Shown here: positions 37,706 to 49,079 of the stretch, in pieces | How positions within the stretch are numbered: the first letter of the stretch is position 1 | Layout: every line of letters begins with the position of its first letter | NCBI GenBank assembly: GCA_024180945.1 | Contig: JAKSGN010000043.1 | Span: 2,666,001-2,730,000, forward strand | DNA length: 64,000 bases | Source: Macrophomina tecta | Lineage: Eukaryota; Ascomycota; Dothideomycetes; Botryosphaeriales; Botryosphaeriaceae | Reading direction: 5' to 3' | Program-made: the position numbers and the translations under genes | The notes under the pieces: generated by a model | The model's database searches: none | Told to the model about the DNA's origin: nothing | Seen by the model: only the letters and a program-made list of their open reading frames with translations

Positions 37706-37898
37706 TATAAGCAAATGGGCTGGTTATAAGTAGGGAGCCTTTAGAAGAGTCGTATATTCTTAGGTACGAATCCTTAGTAGTGCAGGATTCACCCCTTAGT
37801 AGCATTATATACTAGGGGCCCGTGCGTAGCACGTAATAAGCACGTAGAACGCACGGTATAAGCACCCTAACGGTATACTAGGGCCTATTATCCTAATA
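37706..37898 (-). repeat. Gypsy C 3' LTR (left)
   Basis: Starts TATAAGCAAATGGGCTGG and ends ATCCTAATA; preceded by TAAAT and followed by a C-rich tract that is the polypurine tract of the minus strand. Confidence 0.9.
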
Positions 37899-38499
37899 CT
37901 GCCCCCCCCTCTAGTAGGAATCACCCCAATTCCTATTAAAAGGTATTATGTTGGTGCCTCGTTAAAAAACCTTTAGTAAGGAAAAAGAGTGCACCCAATT
38001 ACTATATAGGATGTAGTATTATGCATTAGCTACAGGCGTTGCGTAGCAAGGTAAATTAGCCTTATTACGTAGCCGTTACTACGAACAATAAACAAAGAAC
38101 AATAAATTAATAGAAAAATAAGAAAATATATCGCCAAGCGGTTATTAGCAATGCCAGCGGCATACTATACACACGGAAAACGCAGGTAATAGTACGTTAG
38201 CGCGGTTTTTTCTTTATTATTAGGTATTATTACTATTAAGGACAATAGGAGTTAGCCTTATATAATAATACTAGCGAATACACTAATTAGTAACTCACGC
38301 GTACCAACAATACTTATAGGGCACGAGGTCATTTTTTTCGATAGCTTTAATAGGTATAATAACCCCCCGTATCCCCCTAGATTTTTATAGTTTAGATCTA
38401 GCTTCCCTTCTTTAACTAAAACGTCTTTAACTAATATTAACTCTTTTTATTACTCCTTTCTCCTAAATAACTATTACTATATAGACCCCTTCCAGCTTC

Positions 38500-39080
38500 G
38501 TTTACTTGGGTTACTCCTACGATAAGCTTCCGCAGACGCCTATTACGGGTAATATAGTAAAGCTTCTCCCTCATCTTTAGCCGTAGCCTAGTTTAGTAGT
38601 AGTATACTATATACGTTACGTGCGCTACTAGGGCACGATGCGCTACCGCGAGGGTAAAGTATAGATTAATTTTACGCCTATAGAGCTTCTTAGGGGGCTT
38701 CGCTAGATCTACTTTAAGAATCTACCCCATACCAAGTATAATCAGTATACGAAGAGTAGTTATAAATATACTCCGGTAAGTATACTTTTCCCCTACTTTT
38801 CTTATACTTTTCGTATACTTTTATACTACTTGTGCTCATTGCTAATAATAAAATTTATTTTTAGGTTCCCCCTTAATTCCGCTATACTGCTAATTTACTA
38901 TCGTTCTATTATAATAGCTTCGATGGCGCTCCCGATAAGAAGGTACTAGAGTTTATAAAGAAGGACGTGCTTACGCTATATAAGTACACCGGTGCGTTAG
39001 AAGAGGTGGTGTCGGTATATAAAAAGTAAAAGGCGAAGAAAATTACAGCTACTAGCGGCCGCAGCAACTAGTAATATACG
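38500..39080 (+). pseudogene. Possible antisense frame at the 3' end of Gypsy C
   Basis: Opposite to pol, the plus strand has a partly readable frame (YFKNLPHTKYNQYTKSSYKY near 38.7 kb) that runs into a GTAAGT donor at about 38777. A matching TTTTTAG acceptor follows about 38863. The position, between pol and the 3' LTR and antisense, is the same as in Gypsy A, but the sequences are not obviously alike. The signal is weak and rests on one readable stretch plus plausible splice sites. Confidence 0.3.
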
Positions 39081-39239
39081 CATAATATATCGCGCTCGGA
39101 GAATTAGCAGCGTTATTAGGCTAGACTAGGTGGGATTAGCTTAATAAAGCCAACCAACAAAGTAGTAAACGAGGAGTTTAAGAATAAGTACTTTACGAGG
39201 ATATCTAATACGGATAAGAGGTAGTTTTAGTATAGCTCG

Positions 39240-42200
39240 AATATAAAGTAGATACTCCTTTAGGGCCCTTCTTTATAAATTAAGTATTTCCCCTAATGTT
39301 TCTTCTTATTCTTTAATCCTAGGGGGCGCCCTCGCCATAGCTTACTTATAGCCTACGTTCCGCCTACGTTTCGCTTGCGTTTTAGCTGGGCGTCCTAGGA
39401 AATAGGGTTTTCTTTAAGATAATCCTATAGAAGCTCTCTATAATTATCTAGCTCCTCTTTCTACTTCTACTCGTTATATTTATAGGGCCAGCCGAGCTAT
39501 TTAAGTAAATATTACCTTAGTAGCCCTTCTTTATAGGCTACTATAGCTTCGACTTCCTAGTATCTACCATTATCGATTTCTTCGACTAGTAGCGGTTAGA
39601 ATCCTAGCCTTACCGTATAAGCTTCTAGTAATACAACGTTAAAAATAGTATACAGCCGGGACATAGATTATAGTAGATTTAAGCGGTAGGCCTAGAAGCC
39701 AATCTTCTCTAGAATCCGAAATAGCCCTAGGTAACGGTTATTAAGTTTCTTACAAGACTATTTAGTTTTAATATTCCTTACTAAGAGAAGGACTGGTTAT
39801 CTAATATCGAAATATATTTCGGTTCGGTTCTAGTTATAATATTTCGTTTAGAGCTCCTAGAAGTATCCAAGAGATTCCGCCGCTAATTTCTATACTTTTC
39901 GTATACTTTCCGCGTGCTTTTTAGCTGCTTCGGCCGATTCGGTTAGGGAATTCCTATTAAGGTTATCCCAAACCCCGTCCTAGGAGTTAGGTTCCACCCC
40001 CGCATCTAGTTAAACTAGTACGAAGCCTATAGAAGAGTAGGTTTTCTAGTTATAGGCGTATAAAGCCTACTAGAGAAGCTTTACCTAGTTTAACTAGTTC
40101 TAGAAGGTGTAATAGCGCAGATACGCCTCTAACTCCTAATTTTACCTCTTCGTTTAGCCGTCTATCTGCGGGTAAAAGGAGGTACTTAGTCTATACTTAA
40201 TCCTAAGATTATAGCATAATTCGCTCTAGAACTAGCTCGTAAATGTTAAGCCCTTATCCGAGACTAGGCTATTAGGCAGCCTAAATTATACGAAGACGTC
40301 GTTTACGATAAGGTCCGCGAGCGTTGCCCCATCAATCGTCTTCCTAACTAGTAAGTAACGTATATATTTAGTAAAACGGTTAACGAGTACAAGAACTATG
40401 TTATATACTCGACCGTCTCGCCCTACGGATTCTAGCAAGTCCGTAATAAAATCAAGAAAGTAGTGCCTATAGGGTTAAGCGGCTACTAGTAGTAGCTATA
40501 ATAACCTATACGGCTTATACCGACGAGCCTTATTACGTTAACAGGCATCGTAGCTTTACACATATTCTCTAACGTCCGCGGTAATACCTTCCTAGTAGTA
40601 CTTCCTAGAAAGCACCTCCTAAGTATAACGGATGCCGTAATAGCTATTACTTAGATCGTTATAATTCCTAAGCAGGATTTCCTCGCGTAGCGAAGTATAC
40701 TTTAGCACGTATACCCGCCCTTTATAGCGTAGAAGTCCTTGCTCGTCGATCGTATACTAATCGCACGCTAAAAGTACCCTTTTCGTAAGCTATTCTCGTA
40801 CGTCTACATAGAAGGTGTCCCTTTATTACTCGGTACGAATAAAATTAACTAACGATTTAGGAGTAGCTTCGAACGCTATTTCGGTTATAGCGGCTACTAT
40901 TACTATAGACCAAGGCACGAAGCTTTATACTAAGCTCGTACTAGCTCCCTCGTAGTAAGTATATACCGGAGGTACTAGGCCCTTATAAGCGAACTCGTCG
41001 TGCTCCTTATAAGTAACGGAATAGACTAAGGCAGTTTAGTAATTACCACCGCCGTTTATACGCAGGTTTTCCTCGTGCTCTTAGCCGGGGTTTTTAGTAG
41101 TGCGTAGGGGTTCTTCTAACCCCTAAATCTAGAGTTTACGTTATAGTATAGACAATATAGCATTAAAGTAGGTACGCTTATCACCCTCCTTAAAGCTAAG
41201 GGCGTAGTCTAGACGCCTCGAAAGGGCGTCCGCTAGATTAGACTTACCCGGCTTATATTCAATATTAAAATCGAATTCAGCTAAGACTTTAGCGTACTAA
41301 GCCTATCGGGCCGTAAGGCTCTTAGTCGTTATAAAATAACGTAGGTTATTATAATTAAATAATACCCGCATCGGCGTCTATACGTGTGCTAGGTAAGACC
41401 TCTAATGCTTAAAGTACTATACAATCGCGTAGAGTTTCTTGTCGTAGGTGTCGTACTGTATTTTAGTACTAGCGAACTTATAGCTAAAATACGTAACGGG
41501 GTACTAATAGCGCTAGTTATCCTCTCTATCTAGCGGTTGGAGAAGGATACCGCCGTAGGTATAGTTTAATACATCGGTAATTAGCATGACTAGAAGATTT
41601 AGGTTATAGTACTACAGTATAGGAGCCTACGTAAAGTATACTTTTAGCCTACTAAACGCCTACTTTGCCCCTACGGGCTATTTCCAGGGCTTATACTATT
41701 TAGTTAGCCCCTTTTTTAGCGCTCGTTTAGCCCCTGGATTAGGATCTTAGGCTACTTCTTTTAGTAAGCTAGTTAGTAGTTAAACCACTATAGAGTAATT
41801 CTATATAAAGCGCCTATAGAAGTTGGCAAAGCCTAGGAAAATCTAAATATCACGGTAGCTTTGCGGCTCCGGCTAGTCCTTAATAGCTTCGACTCTTACG
41901 GGGTCTATAACAACCCCCTAGGGGGTAACAATAAAGCCTAGGAACTCGATGTGCTTTATATAAAAGCTATATTTAGACGGTTTTGCGTAGAGGTTCTAAT
42001 TACGTAATCTTTAAAGAATACGTTTAACGTACTCGACGTGCTAAGACTTATCCGCTAAGTATATAAGTATATTATCTAAGTACACTACGTAAATCGTGTC
42101 CACTAGGCCTCCTAGGACTCAGTAGATATACGACTAGAAGGTTGCGGGTACGTTAGTTAAGCTAAATAGTATAACTAGGTACTCGTAATACCTATAACGC

Positions 42201-44508
42201 GTCTTAAATACTATTTTCCACTTATTACCTTCTTTTATGCGGATTCGGTAATAAGTATCGCGTAGGTCTAGTTTAGTAAAGATCTTTACGGTACTTAGGC
42301 GGTCTAGCAGCTCGCCTACTAGTAGTATAGAATAGCTATTTTTAACTGTAACCTTATTTAGGCCCCTATAATCCACGTATAACCGCATGGTGCCGTCTAC
42401 CTTAGGGGTAAAGAGAATAGGCGCGCCCGTAGGCGACTTACTATATCTAATCCACCCCCGTTCTAAGGCCTTATTAATATATTCCCTAAGGATCCGTAGT
42501 TCAGATTAGGAGAGTCTATATAGAAGCATTAACGGTGGCTTAGAACCTATAACGAGATTAATAGTATAATTAAACTTAGTATATTGCGGTAGCTTAGCAG
42601 CTTATTCGTCTAAAAATACGTCTAAGTACTTTCTATAAGTATCCGAAATCTTATCGCGGACCTTCTTAGCCACCTTAGCTAGTAGTACGTCTGCTAAACC
42701 GGCGAGTTTCTTATACGGTTCGCATGCTCTTTAGATGCGGGAGTGCAGCCCCCATAGGTAAGAGAGAGTTTAATTAGGTAGGAGCCCTTTTAGATTTTAG
42801 TTACCCCCGCCCTACTTCTCGCGTGCGTTTAGTATGCTTTCCGCCCGCGAGAGGGCTACGAAAGAGTCGAAGTTATTTCTTTAACTTTCTAGGTCACCCG
42901 TAGGCGAGAGCTAGTAGTCGGACGGCTAGAGAAAGTAAATAGACTCCCCTGGTTCTAAGTCCTAGAATAATTTAGTAGCGCTTACTAGATATATACGCTC
43001 TAGCGAGTTTATACTCTAGTAAAACGTTCCTCTTCCAAAATCGATAACCGGCCCGGTAGCCCCGAGCCAGGGTATGCCGAGTATAGTATTATAGCCCGTA
43101 AACGAGCTACTCTAGTAAGGTTAGGGTTTGGTAGTACGCGTAGCACCCCCCGAGTCGCACGTGGTAACCCCTATATAATAAGAGTCGTGTAATGTAACGG
43201 TAGTATTATTAAGAAGGTGGGTAGACGGCCTAGCACTAGCTTATATATTTTATAAGGTAAGTCGCTCTACGCATTTAAGAAACACGAGGTTTAGGTCGCA
43301 ACTATAATCTATTAATGCTCGAATTTTAGTAGGACCGGATGGGGTTTTTATCGAAGCGATAATTTCTATACATTTTAAACTACCTCCCGTTTAAGGCCCT
43401 AACCGTAAGGAGGAGAGGAAAGCGATTAGGGCTTCTCTTTTTCCGAGCCTTACTTACCTTTGTGGTTCGCCTAGTTAGCGTGGCCTTTGGCCTACTTTTC
43501 GCCTGCGTTCGGGGTACTAGACCTATGCGAATCGCCTACGTTCTTTAGGAGAGCTAAAGCTTCGGATTTTTAGTCCCCTTTAGCCTTCTTACTATTCCTA
43601 AAACCCTTATAGGAACCGTTACGTCCTAGGCTAGGAGTAGTAAAAGGGCGCTTAGTCTTCTATAACTACTACCCGTCCTCGCTCTTTTTATAGGGCCTCA
43701 TTGCCTCTAGCATTTACTTAACGTGTTGGATTTTAGCTACTAAATCCTCTTCTACCTACACCCTAGTAAGGAAGGACTAGCGCACGAGCTCCGTACGTAT
43801 AGATAGTAAGAGCTAAGAGTAAATTTAGTTAATACGGTAATCTACGTTCTAAATTCGATACGTAAATTTATCCTCGTACGTCTTTATTTAGGCGTAGAAT
43901 TTTATGAACTTCTAGCCCTTCTTTATTACCGTAGTATAATAACTAACAGCGTTGTTAAGGCGGTGGACGATAGGGTTACAAATATAATCCTATACTAACG
44001 TCTTAAACTTTTACTAGAGTAGTGCTAGTTTCTTTTAGTTTATTAGACGTCTTTAGACGTGCTAGAAGAGGATCTTATATTTAGATAGCCCTTCGGTAGC
44101 CTAGAGGATCCTCCTAAGACAGTCCTTATCCGCCTAGTATACGCCAAAACGTGTCTCCACTGCATTCGTCTATAAGTCGTATAAGCCCTAAGTAAGGCCT
44201 TCGAGTTTTAGAGGTAGGTTTCTCACGAGGAGGTTAAGTCGCTTTTCGCTATCGTCCACCCTACTTTCCGTATACGTTTCGCCTGCGTTCGGCGTAGGGA
44301 CGGTAGGTAGTTCGCCGTTAAGGGCCACTTACAGCTATTATAGAACCTTAACGCGGTTAAGGCGTTTTAGGAGCTCGGCTTCCAATATACCTTCCGTAGG
44401 TACGCTACGTAAGCGTTATAGTTCGTCGATAGCTATAGGCGCCCCTAGTTCGGCCGCGTCGCCTATTAGGCATTTAGCACCCTAGGCGCTCCTATCGACA
44501 ATTAGCAT
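39240..44508 (-). pseudogene. Gypsy C gag-pol, RIP-decayed
   Basis: On the minus strand gag starts MLIVDRSAQGAKCL at 44508 and reads to about 43.4 kb. Protease follows near 43.3-43.1 kb, reverse transcriptase at about 42.7-41.9 kb, RNase H at about 41.4-41.1 kb, and integrase at about 40.7-40.1 kb. The segment 42134-42388 is still open and reads LYVDYRGLNKVTVKNSY, FTKLDLRDTYYRIRI and LVILFSLTNVPATF, the fingers and palm of a Ty3/Gypsy reverse transcriptase. TAG and TAA stops interrupt the rest. Confidence 0.82.
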
Positions 44509-44681
44509 TTAATAGTCTTTAGGGGTTAATAAGCCTGTTTCTATTCGTTCGCCTCAAGTATTCGAACGGCTTTATTAGCCCCTTATTTCTATTATCGTAA
44601 AATCGTTCTTTTCGTTAAAATCGTTATATATAGCCCTTTAAGGCCGGCTGCTTTTCCGAAAGGAATTAAGAAGGATTTAAT

Positions 44682-44874
44682 TATAAGTAAATAGGCTAGT
44701 TATAAGCAGGAAGCCTTTAGAAGAGTCGTATATTTTTAGGTACGAATCCTTAGTAGTGTAGGATTTACCCCTTGGTGGCGTTATATACTAGGGGCCCGTG
44801 CGTAGCACGTAATAAGCATGTAGAACGCACGGTATAAGTATTCTAAGGGTATGCTAGGGCCTATTATTCTAATA
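44682..44874 (-). repeat. Gypsy C 5' LTR (right)
   Basis: Starts TATAAGTAAATAGGCTAG and ends ATTCTAATA; followed by TAAAT. Confidence 0.9.
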
Positions 44875-45864
44875 TAAATATTATTCTTTAATAATTTTTA
44901 CGCTCTTTACTTAGCTTATTAGGTAGTATTCTTTTTTATAGCTTTAAGTAGTAGTATCTAGTAAGACTCGTCGTTATAGCTTTATTAGTTACTCCGAGTC
45001 TATTTAATTTATTAATAGCTTAGCTTCTCTTTATAGAGTGTCTTATCTACCTAAAGAGCGTAGGCGTACGCTATATTAAGAATACGATAGGGCTATTATT
45101 AACTATAAAATATCTTTATATAATAAAAAGAAAGCTAGATAGACTTATAAAATATATAATAGAATTCCTACTAAAGAAAAAAAGATATTTAGTAGTTATA
45201 CTAGACGTAGTAAGTTAAATAAGTTATCTATAGTCTTTAAGAACTAAATAGCTAGAAGCTTTAGATTAATAAGGTCTAATATAAAGCTGGTAGCTTCTAG
45301 TATAGTTATTACTTTAAGGCCTACGATTCCCTAAAAATATAGTAAAGAGAGTAAGTCTACGTAATAAGTTTACGCTAATGCCGTATTTATTAGAATTAAG
45401 GAAGATAAGAAGCTAGAGCTACCTTATATAGAGTATAAGAATATTTATAAGGCTAACCTAGAGATTAGACTACCTACTAAGAGCTATAGTAGGGATAGAT
45501 TTAACTTTATAGAGCTATTTAATAAGCACTGTACTAACTTATTAATAAGTAAAATCTACCCTATTTCTAATGCACTTATCGGAAAAAAGGATTAGAATAA
45601 TCTATTAGTAGTAGCTAACGCGGATAATTAGTTTATAGCTAGTAAGAAAAAGAGAAGCGATTTAATTTAGAAATAGTAAAAGACGGTAGCGGTTTTAATT
45701 TATAGAGTAATAAGATATTAGCGAAATACTAATAGAATAATTTATAGAAGGTAAGGTAGTTATAACCGTAATATAGATTTAGGGTTTTATAGGGATCTGT
45801 TAGAGACTAAGAATATAGGAGTAGCTAAGTAAAGGCGCTTACGTAGAAAGTAGAAAGTCTAAGA

Positions 45865-45892
45865 AGACTTATATCTAACTAGGTATAAGTTC
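45865..45892. repeat. Dispersed palindrome, copy 7
   Basis: AGACTTATATCTA and TAGGTATAAGTTCT arms; first of a pair near the end of the extra ORF of element B. Confidence 0.8.
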
Positions 45893-45908
45893 TAGTCTAT
45901 ACGCGGTA

Positions 45909-45936
45909 AGACTTATATCTAGCTAGGTATAAGTCT
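45909..45936. repeat. Dispersed palindrome, copy 8
   Basis: AGACTTATATCTA and TAGGTATAAGTCT arms around GC; identical in the core to copy 4. Confidence 0.8.
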
Positions 45937-46329
45937 TCTTAGTTATTACGCTTAACCGATATTCTTAGAAGCTTTAAACTTATTAGTAAGGGCGGTTAGT
46001 TTACTTTACTTACTTTTACTCTTTTATTTCTTTTCTTTTCTTATTGTTTTTTCTTAGCGTATTCGGTTCTGGGTCTACTTTTAGGGTTATTTTTATTATA
46101 AATTAATATTTCTTTAGAAGGATATCTTTCTCTTATTTCCTTATAAGTAGAGTGGGGCACTAATAGGCGTGTTAGAAGAAAGCCCCGCTATAAAAAATAG
46201 TACGAGGATTATAACACTGGGTAATTAGTAATTTTAATAGATACTACGCCTGCTTCTACGGACTATAAGTCTTATATTTTTACTTTTAGGAGCTGCTAAG
46301 GGACGGTAAGCTCGAAGCTCTAGGCGAGA

Positions 46330-46878
46330 TATTATAGGGTAGAAGGTAGGTAAGCTAGTTAAGGCGAGAATAGTTCTTTCTATATAAAAAATAGGACTTT
46401 AATAGGCGGCTTAAGAAGAGGGCTCTAATTAGCGTATTAGAAGGGGGCCCTCTACTAAGAGTAGACTTTATAATATAGCTACGGGAGTATAACGGGCACT
46501 ACTTCGCGGCGTACTTACGGGGTGCGTAGGAGTAGTAATTTACCCTTATTAGGAGGGAGTTTAATTAACGGGCACTACTTCGCGGCGCACTTACGAGGTG
46601 CGTAGGAGTAGTAATTTACCCTTATTAGGAGGGAGTTTAACTAATAGGTACTACTTCGCGGTGTACTTATAGGGTGCGTAGAAGCGGTAATTCTTCTTCT
46701 TCTTCTTTTAGAATAGGTTCTTTTAGTTTTATTACTTTATTCGATCGCCTACGAGACGCTATATAATAGAGTTATTTTAGACCCTTCTTTTACCCCTCCT
46801 TGCCTCTTATATAGTTCTAGCCGCCTTTATTTTCTAGCTTACTAGACGCTCTTTTGCGGAGCGTTTCTCCCGTTAATA
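46330..46878 (+). repeat. Element B 3' LTR
   Basis: Matches the left LTR including the three internal tandem units (near 46499, 46575 and 46650). Followed by GCGT, the duplication partner of 25068-25071. Confidence 0.88.
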
Positions 46879-46882
46879 GCGT

Positions 46883-48258
46883 TTTATATCTAACTCGATT
46901 CTCTTTTCTCTTGCCTTAGTAATAGAGATGAGGTTTACTATAAACGAGGAGACGTAGGCCACGTCTATAAGTTTAATAGTGCGTAGACCCTTATAGTTAG
47001 TAGTATATACTAGTGCCTTACTAAATAACTCGATCTTAACCGTAGAGTTTTTTAATATAACGTAGTTATCTAGCCCTGCGTTTCTTATTTTAGTATAGCG
47101 ATTCTTTATGTACTAATTATAGATATAGTATATTATACTAGTTTTAGTAATCTATAAGAGATTAAGCGTTGTAGGCCTTAAAATACGTTATATATTAAAT
47201 AATAAGGCAACTATAGCTAGAAAGAATAATATTTTCTTATCTTCTTTACCTAGTTTTAGCTCTTATTTCTTTTAAGAAGCGTTATTATACTTCTTCTAGC
47301 TTTAGCCGTGATTTTAGCTATTTTTAAATCGTTTAATAGAGCGTTTAACTCTTCTCTTAATCTATAGATCCTCGAGTGCCTTATTAACTTTATCTTAAAT
47401 CTTCTAGTTTAGTATCTAATCTGCTAGTCTAGCCTCTGGATTATAATATCTATATTTATCGTAGTAGTAATTTTTACTATATAAGTAGGCGGGTAGCTTT
47501 CTTTTCTACTTCTTATTTTTTAGTAAAGTAGTAAAGGCTGCTTTAGTAGCCTTTAGATTCTCGGCCGTATTTTAGCGTGAGTAGTTTCGGTAGTCGATAA
47601 TTAGATTATAAAGCGACTTAGTAAGCTTATTATTCTAGAGCTTAATCTTATAGGCGGAGGCCTAGTAGGCATTAAGAGAAGTAAGCGCCTTAAGAAAGGT
47701 AACCTTACCTCAATTACCTATAACCTCTAGAAGTTTAAGCTTCTCTACCTTAAATAGAGTTTCTTTCTATTATAAAAGCTATTTATTAATATTTTAACTA
47801 CTTAGAGGCTTCTTAAGCTAGCGAAGCTTATTAACGATAAGTTCTTCCTAAGTCTTCTTTATTAGTTAGAGCCGCACCTTAAACGCTATAAGCTAAGAAT
47901 AGGGGTGCGAATCGCCCCTAAGCTTATTTAGAATTAGAAGTAGTAATAGGCTTACTAAATTCTTAATAATCGTTAAAAGATTATTAATTTTCTTTTTTAG
48001 CTTCTCGTACTTAACTAGGCTTCTCTCGTACGCCCTAATTTATATTTTATAGCGCTCCTAGGCTCGTTATTAATTTAGATTAGAGGCTAGTGGCTCTTGA
48101 ACCTTAACTAGTTTAGTTAGTTAAGTAGGTTTCTTAGGCTTCGATAGATCGATGTACTTAAATATCTCGTATTTCTTAGCTCTTAATTAGATGATGAAGT
48201 ACTATTTATCCTAATTATCGGCTATCTTTAAGACAATGATAGGCTTAGAAGACGTCAT
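46883..48258 (-). pseudogene. Copia gag and protease remnant
   Basis: The minus strand starts MTSSKPIIVLKIADN at 48258, a typical Copia gag beginning. It continues through a lysine-rich helical region, a degraded zinc knuckle near 47.45 kb, and a protease-like segment with LIDVAYISSFIVNLIFITKA near 46.95 kb, which is the aspartic-protease region of Copia polyproteins. It is interrupted by stops and cut at 46882 by element B. Confidence 0.7.
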
Positions 48259-48592
48259 AGCGTAGTTTTATATTACGTCGATTTACGTTATATGCCAAAG
48301 CAGGCACAGGTAAATTGCTAAAGTAGGTAGTAGGCGTAAGGCCAATAAACAAGCCGTTACTTAAAAGTATTACTCTAAGGCGGTGGCAAAGTGCTACGCT
48401 TTAGGTAATAAAAAGGCGTATTATAGAAGGCAACTAAAGTCCTCCGTTACAGGACACGTATAGCAAAAGAGTGCCAAGGATGAACGTCCGGATGCCACGG
48501 AACGCTCGGAATAGCATAATAAGGTGCTAGGGAGGATGGCTTGGAATGCGAAAGGTACCAAAGACGCACCCGGGCTTATAACTATTGGAACA

Positions 48593-48802
48593 AGTAGTGT
48601 GACGGCTTATTCAATAGTAAATAGGATGAATTGGCATGTCTAGTAGAGGGAGGCCGTACGGGCTTCCCTTATACCTATCCTACCTACTAGGGTGAAACGG
48701 GTATGTAACTTGCTTACCTACTGAGACAGGTGTGCAACGAGTATAAGACATAACTAAATCCAAAACACTACTGAAAGTAAAATGCACGTGATTGATCCAA
48801 CA
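48593..48802 (-). repeat. Copia 5' LTR (right)
   Basis: Begins TATTGGAACAAG (the terminal TG has become TA) and ends GATCCAACA, followed by the TATAG duplication. Confidence 0.9.
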
Positions 48803-49079
48803 TATAGTTATATATACTCTATAAGAGATATATTAATATATGTTAAATTTGGTGGAAAAAGGTAATAAGATTCTCGGTTATAAGGAGGAGTAGGAGGAGG
48901 GGGGCGCCCTCTTATACCTGCTACTGCCAAGCTACACTAGCGAACCTTAAATACACGAAAGTTCTGATAATATAGTATACTATTCCTTAAGGATATACTT
49001 AGGTATACCGTTTATTAAGGATATACTCAGTTATACCATTAACTAAGGGTAAAGGTAGGTTATGCATAATCTTAGACGC
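48803..49079. other. AT-rich DNA right of the Copia element
   Basis: Continuation of the pre-insertion DNA after TATAG. It includes two near-repeats of TAAGGATATACT about 43 bp apart. No coding frame. Confidence 0.5.

Larger units (their letters stand above)
37706..44874 (-). mobile_element. Gypsy element C, nested in element B
   Basis: Short 193 bp LTRs (37706-37898, 44682-44874) flanked by a perfect 5 bp duplication TAAAT (37701-37705, 44875-44879) give a complete 7169 bp element. Coding is on the minus strand: gag from 44508 leftward, protease, reverse transcriptase, RNase H and integrase. A minus-strand polypurine tract (AGAGGGGGGGGGCAG) abuts the left LTR, which is therefore the 3' LTR. 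It is less decayed than A or B in places, with an 84-codon open stretch in the reverse transcriptase. Confidence 0.92.
35407..45875 (+). pseudogene. Extra 3' reading frame of element B (split by Gypsy C)
   Basis: After integrase, a long plus-strand frame starts with ATG at 35407 (MPTSKLK). It can be followed through TAG/TAA stops to 37705, then beyond the Gypsy C insertion from 44875 to about 45870, roughly 1,100 codons in all. The readable blocks are lysine/serine-rich and helical. Examples are LDNYDLVIREADKIRKEIL near 36.33 kb, NLDIVAFLNNYAKYLNN near 37.04 kb, and RFNFIELFNKHCTNLLIS near 45.50 kb. No signal peptide or membrane helix is evident, so it does not resemble an envelope gene. I recognise no domain. 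It could be an accessory protein of the element or a captured host gene. A frame this long in RIP DNA is unlikely unless it was once coding. Confidence 0.5.
25072..46878 (+). mobile_element. LTR element B, about 12.8 kb before nesting, with an extra 3' ORF
   Basis: LTRs lie at 25072-25610 and 46330-46878. The flanks share GCGT (25068-25071 and 46879-46882), a likely 4 bp duplication. Subtracting the pogo element and Gypsy C with their duplications leaves about 12.8 kb, long for a fungal LTR element. Order on the plus strand is gag, retropepsin, reverse transcriptase, RNase H, integrase, then a further frame of about 1,100 codons before the 3' LTR. Seven copies of a short palindrome sit in its non-coding joints. 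All frames are RIP-decayed. It is of the Gypsy type by domain order (integrase last). Confidence 0.88.
12848..48802 (-). mobile_element. Copia LTR retrotransposon, outermost element of the nest
   Basis: Bounded by long terminal repeats at 12848-13067 and 48593-48802 and by a 5 bp target duplication TATAG (12843-12847 and 48803-48807). Coding remnants are on the minus strand in Copia order: gag at the right end, then protease, integrase and reverse transcriptase/RNase H toward the left. A polypurine tract on the minus strand (AAAGGGGGTG) abuts the left LTR, confirming orientation. The element is split twice, by Gypsy A after 14497 and by element B after 25071. Without the nested insertions it is about 5.8 kb, a normal Copia length. 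All coding parts are riddled with stops. Confidence 0.9.

Noticed and set aside
12848..48802. A Starship-type giant cargo element
   Set aside because: No tyrosine-recombinase captain gene was seen, and the whole block is explained by nested LTR elements and one pogo element.
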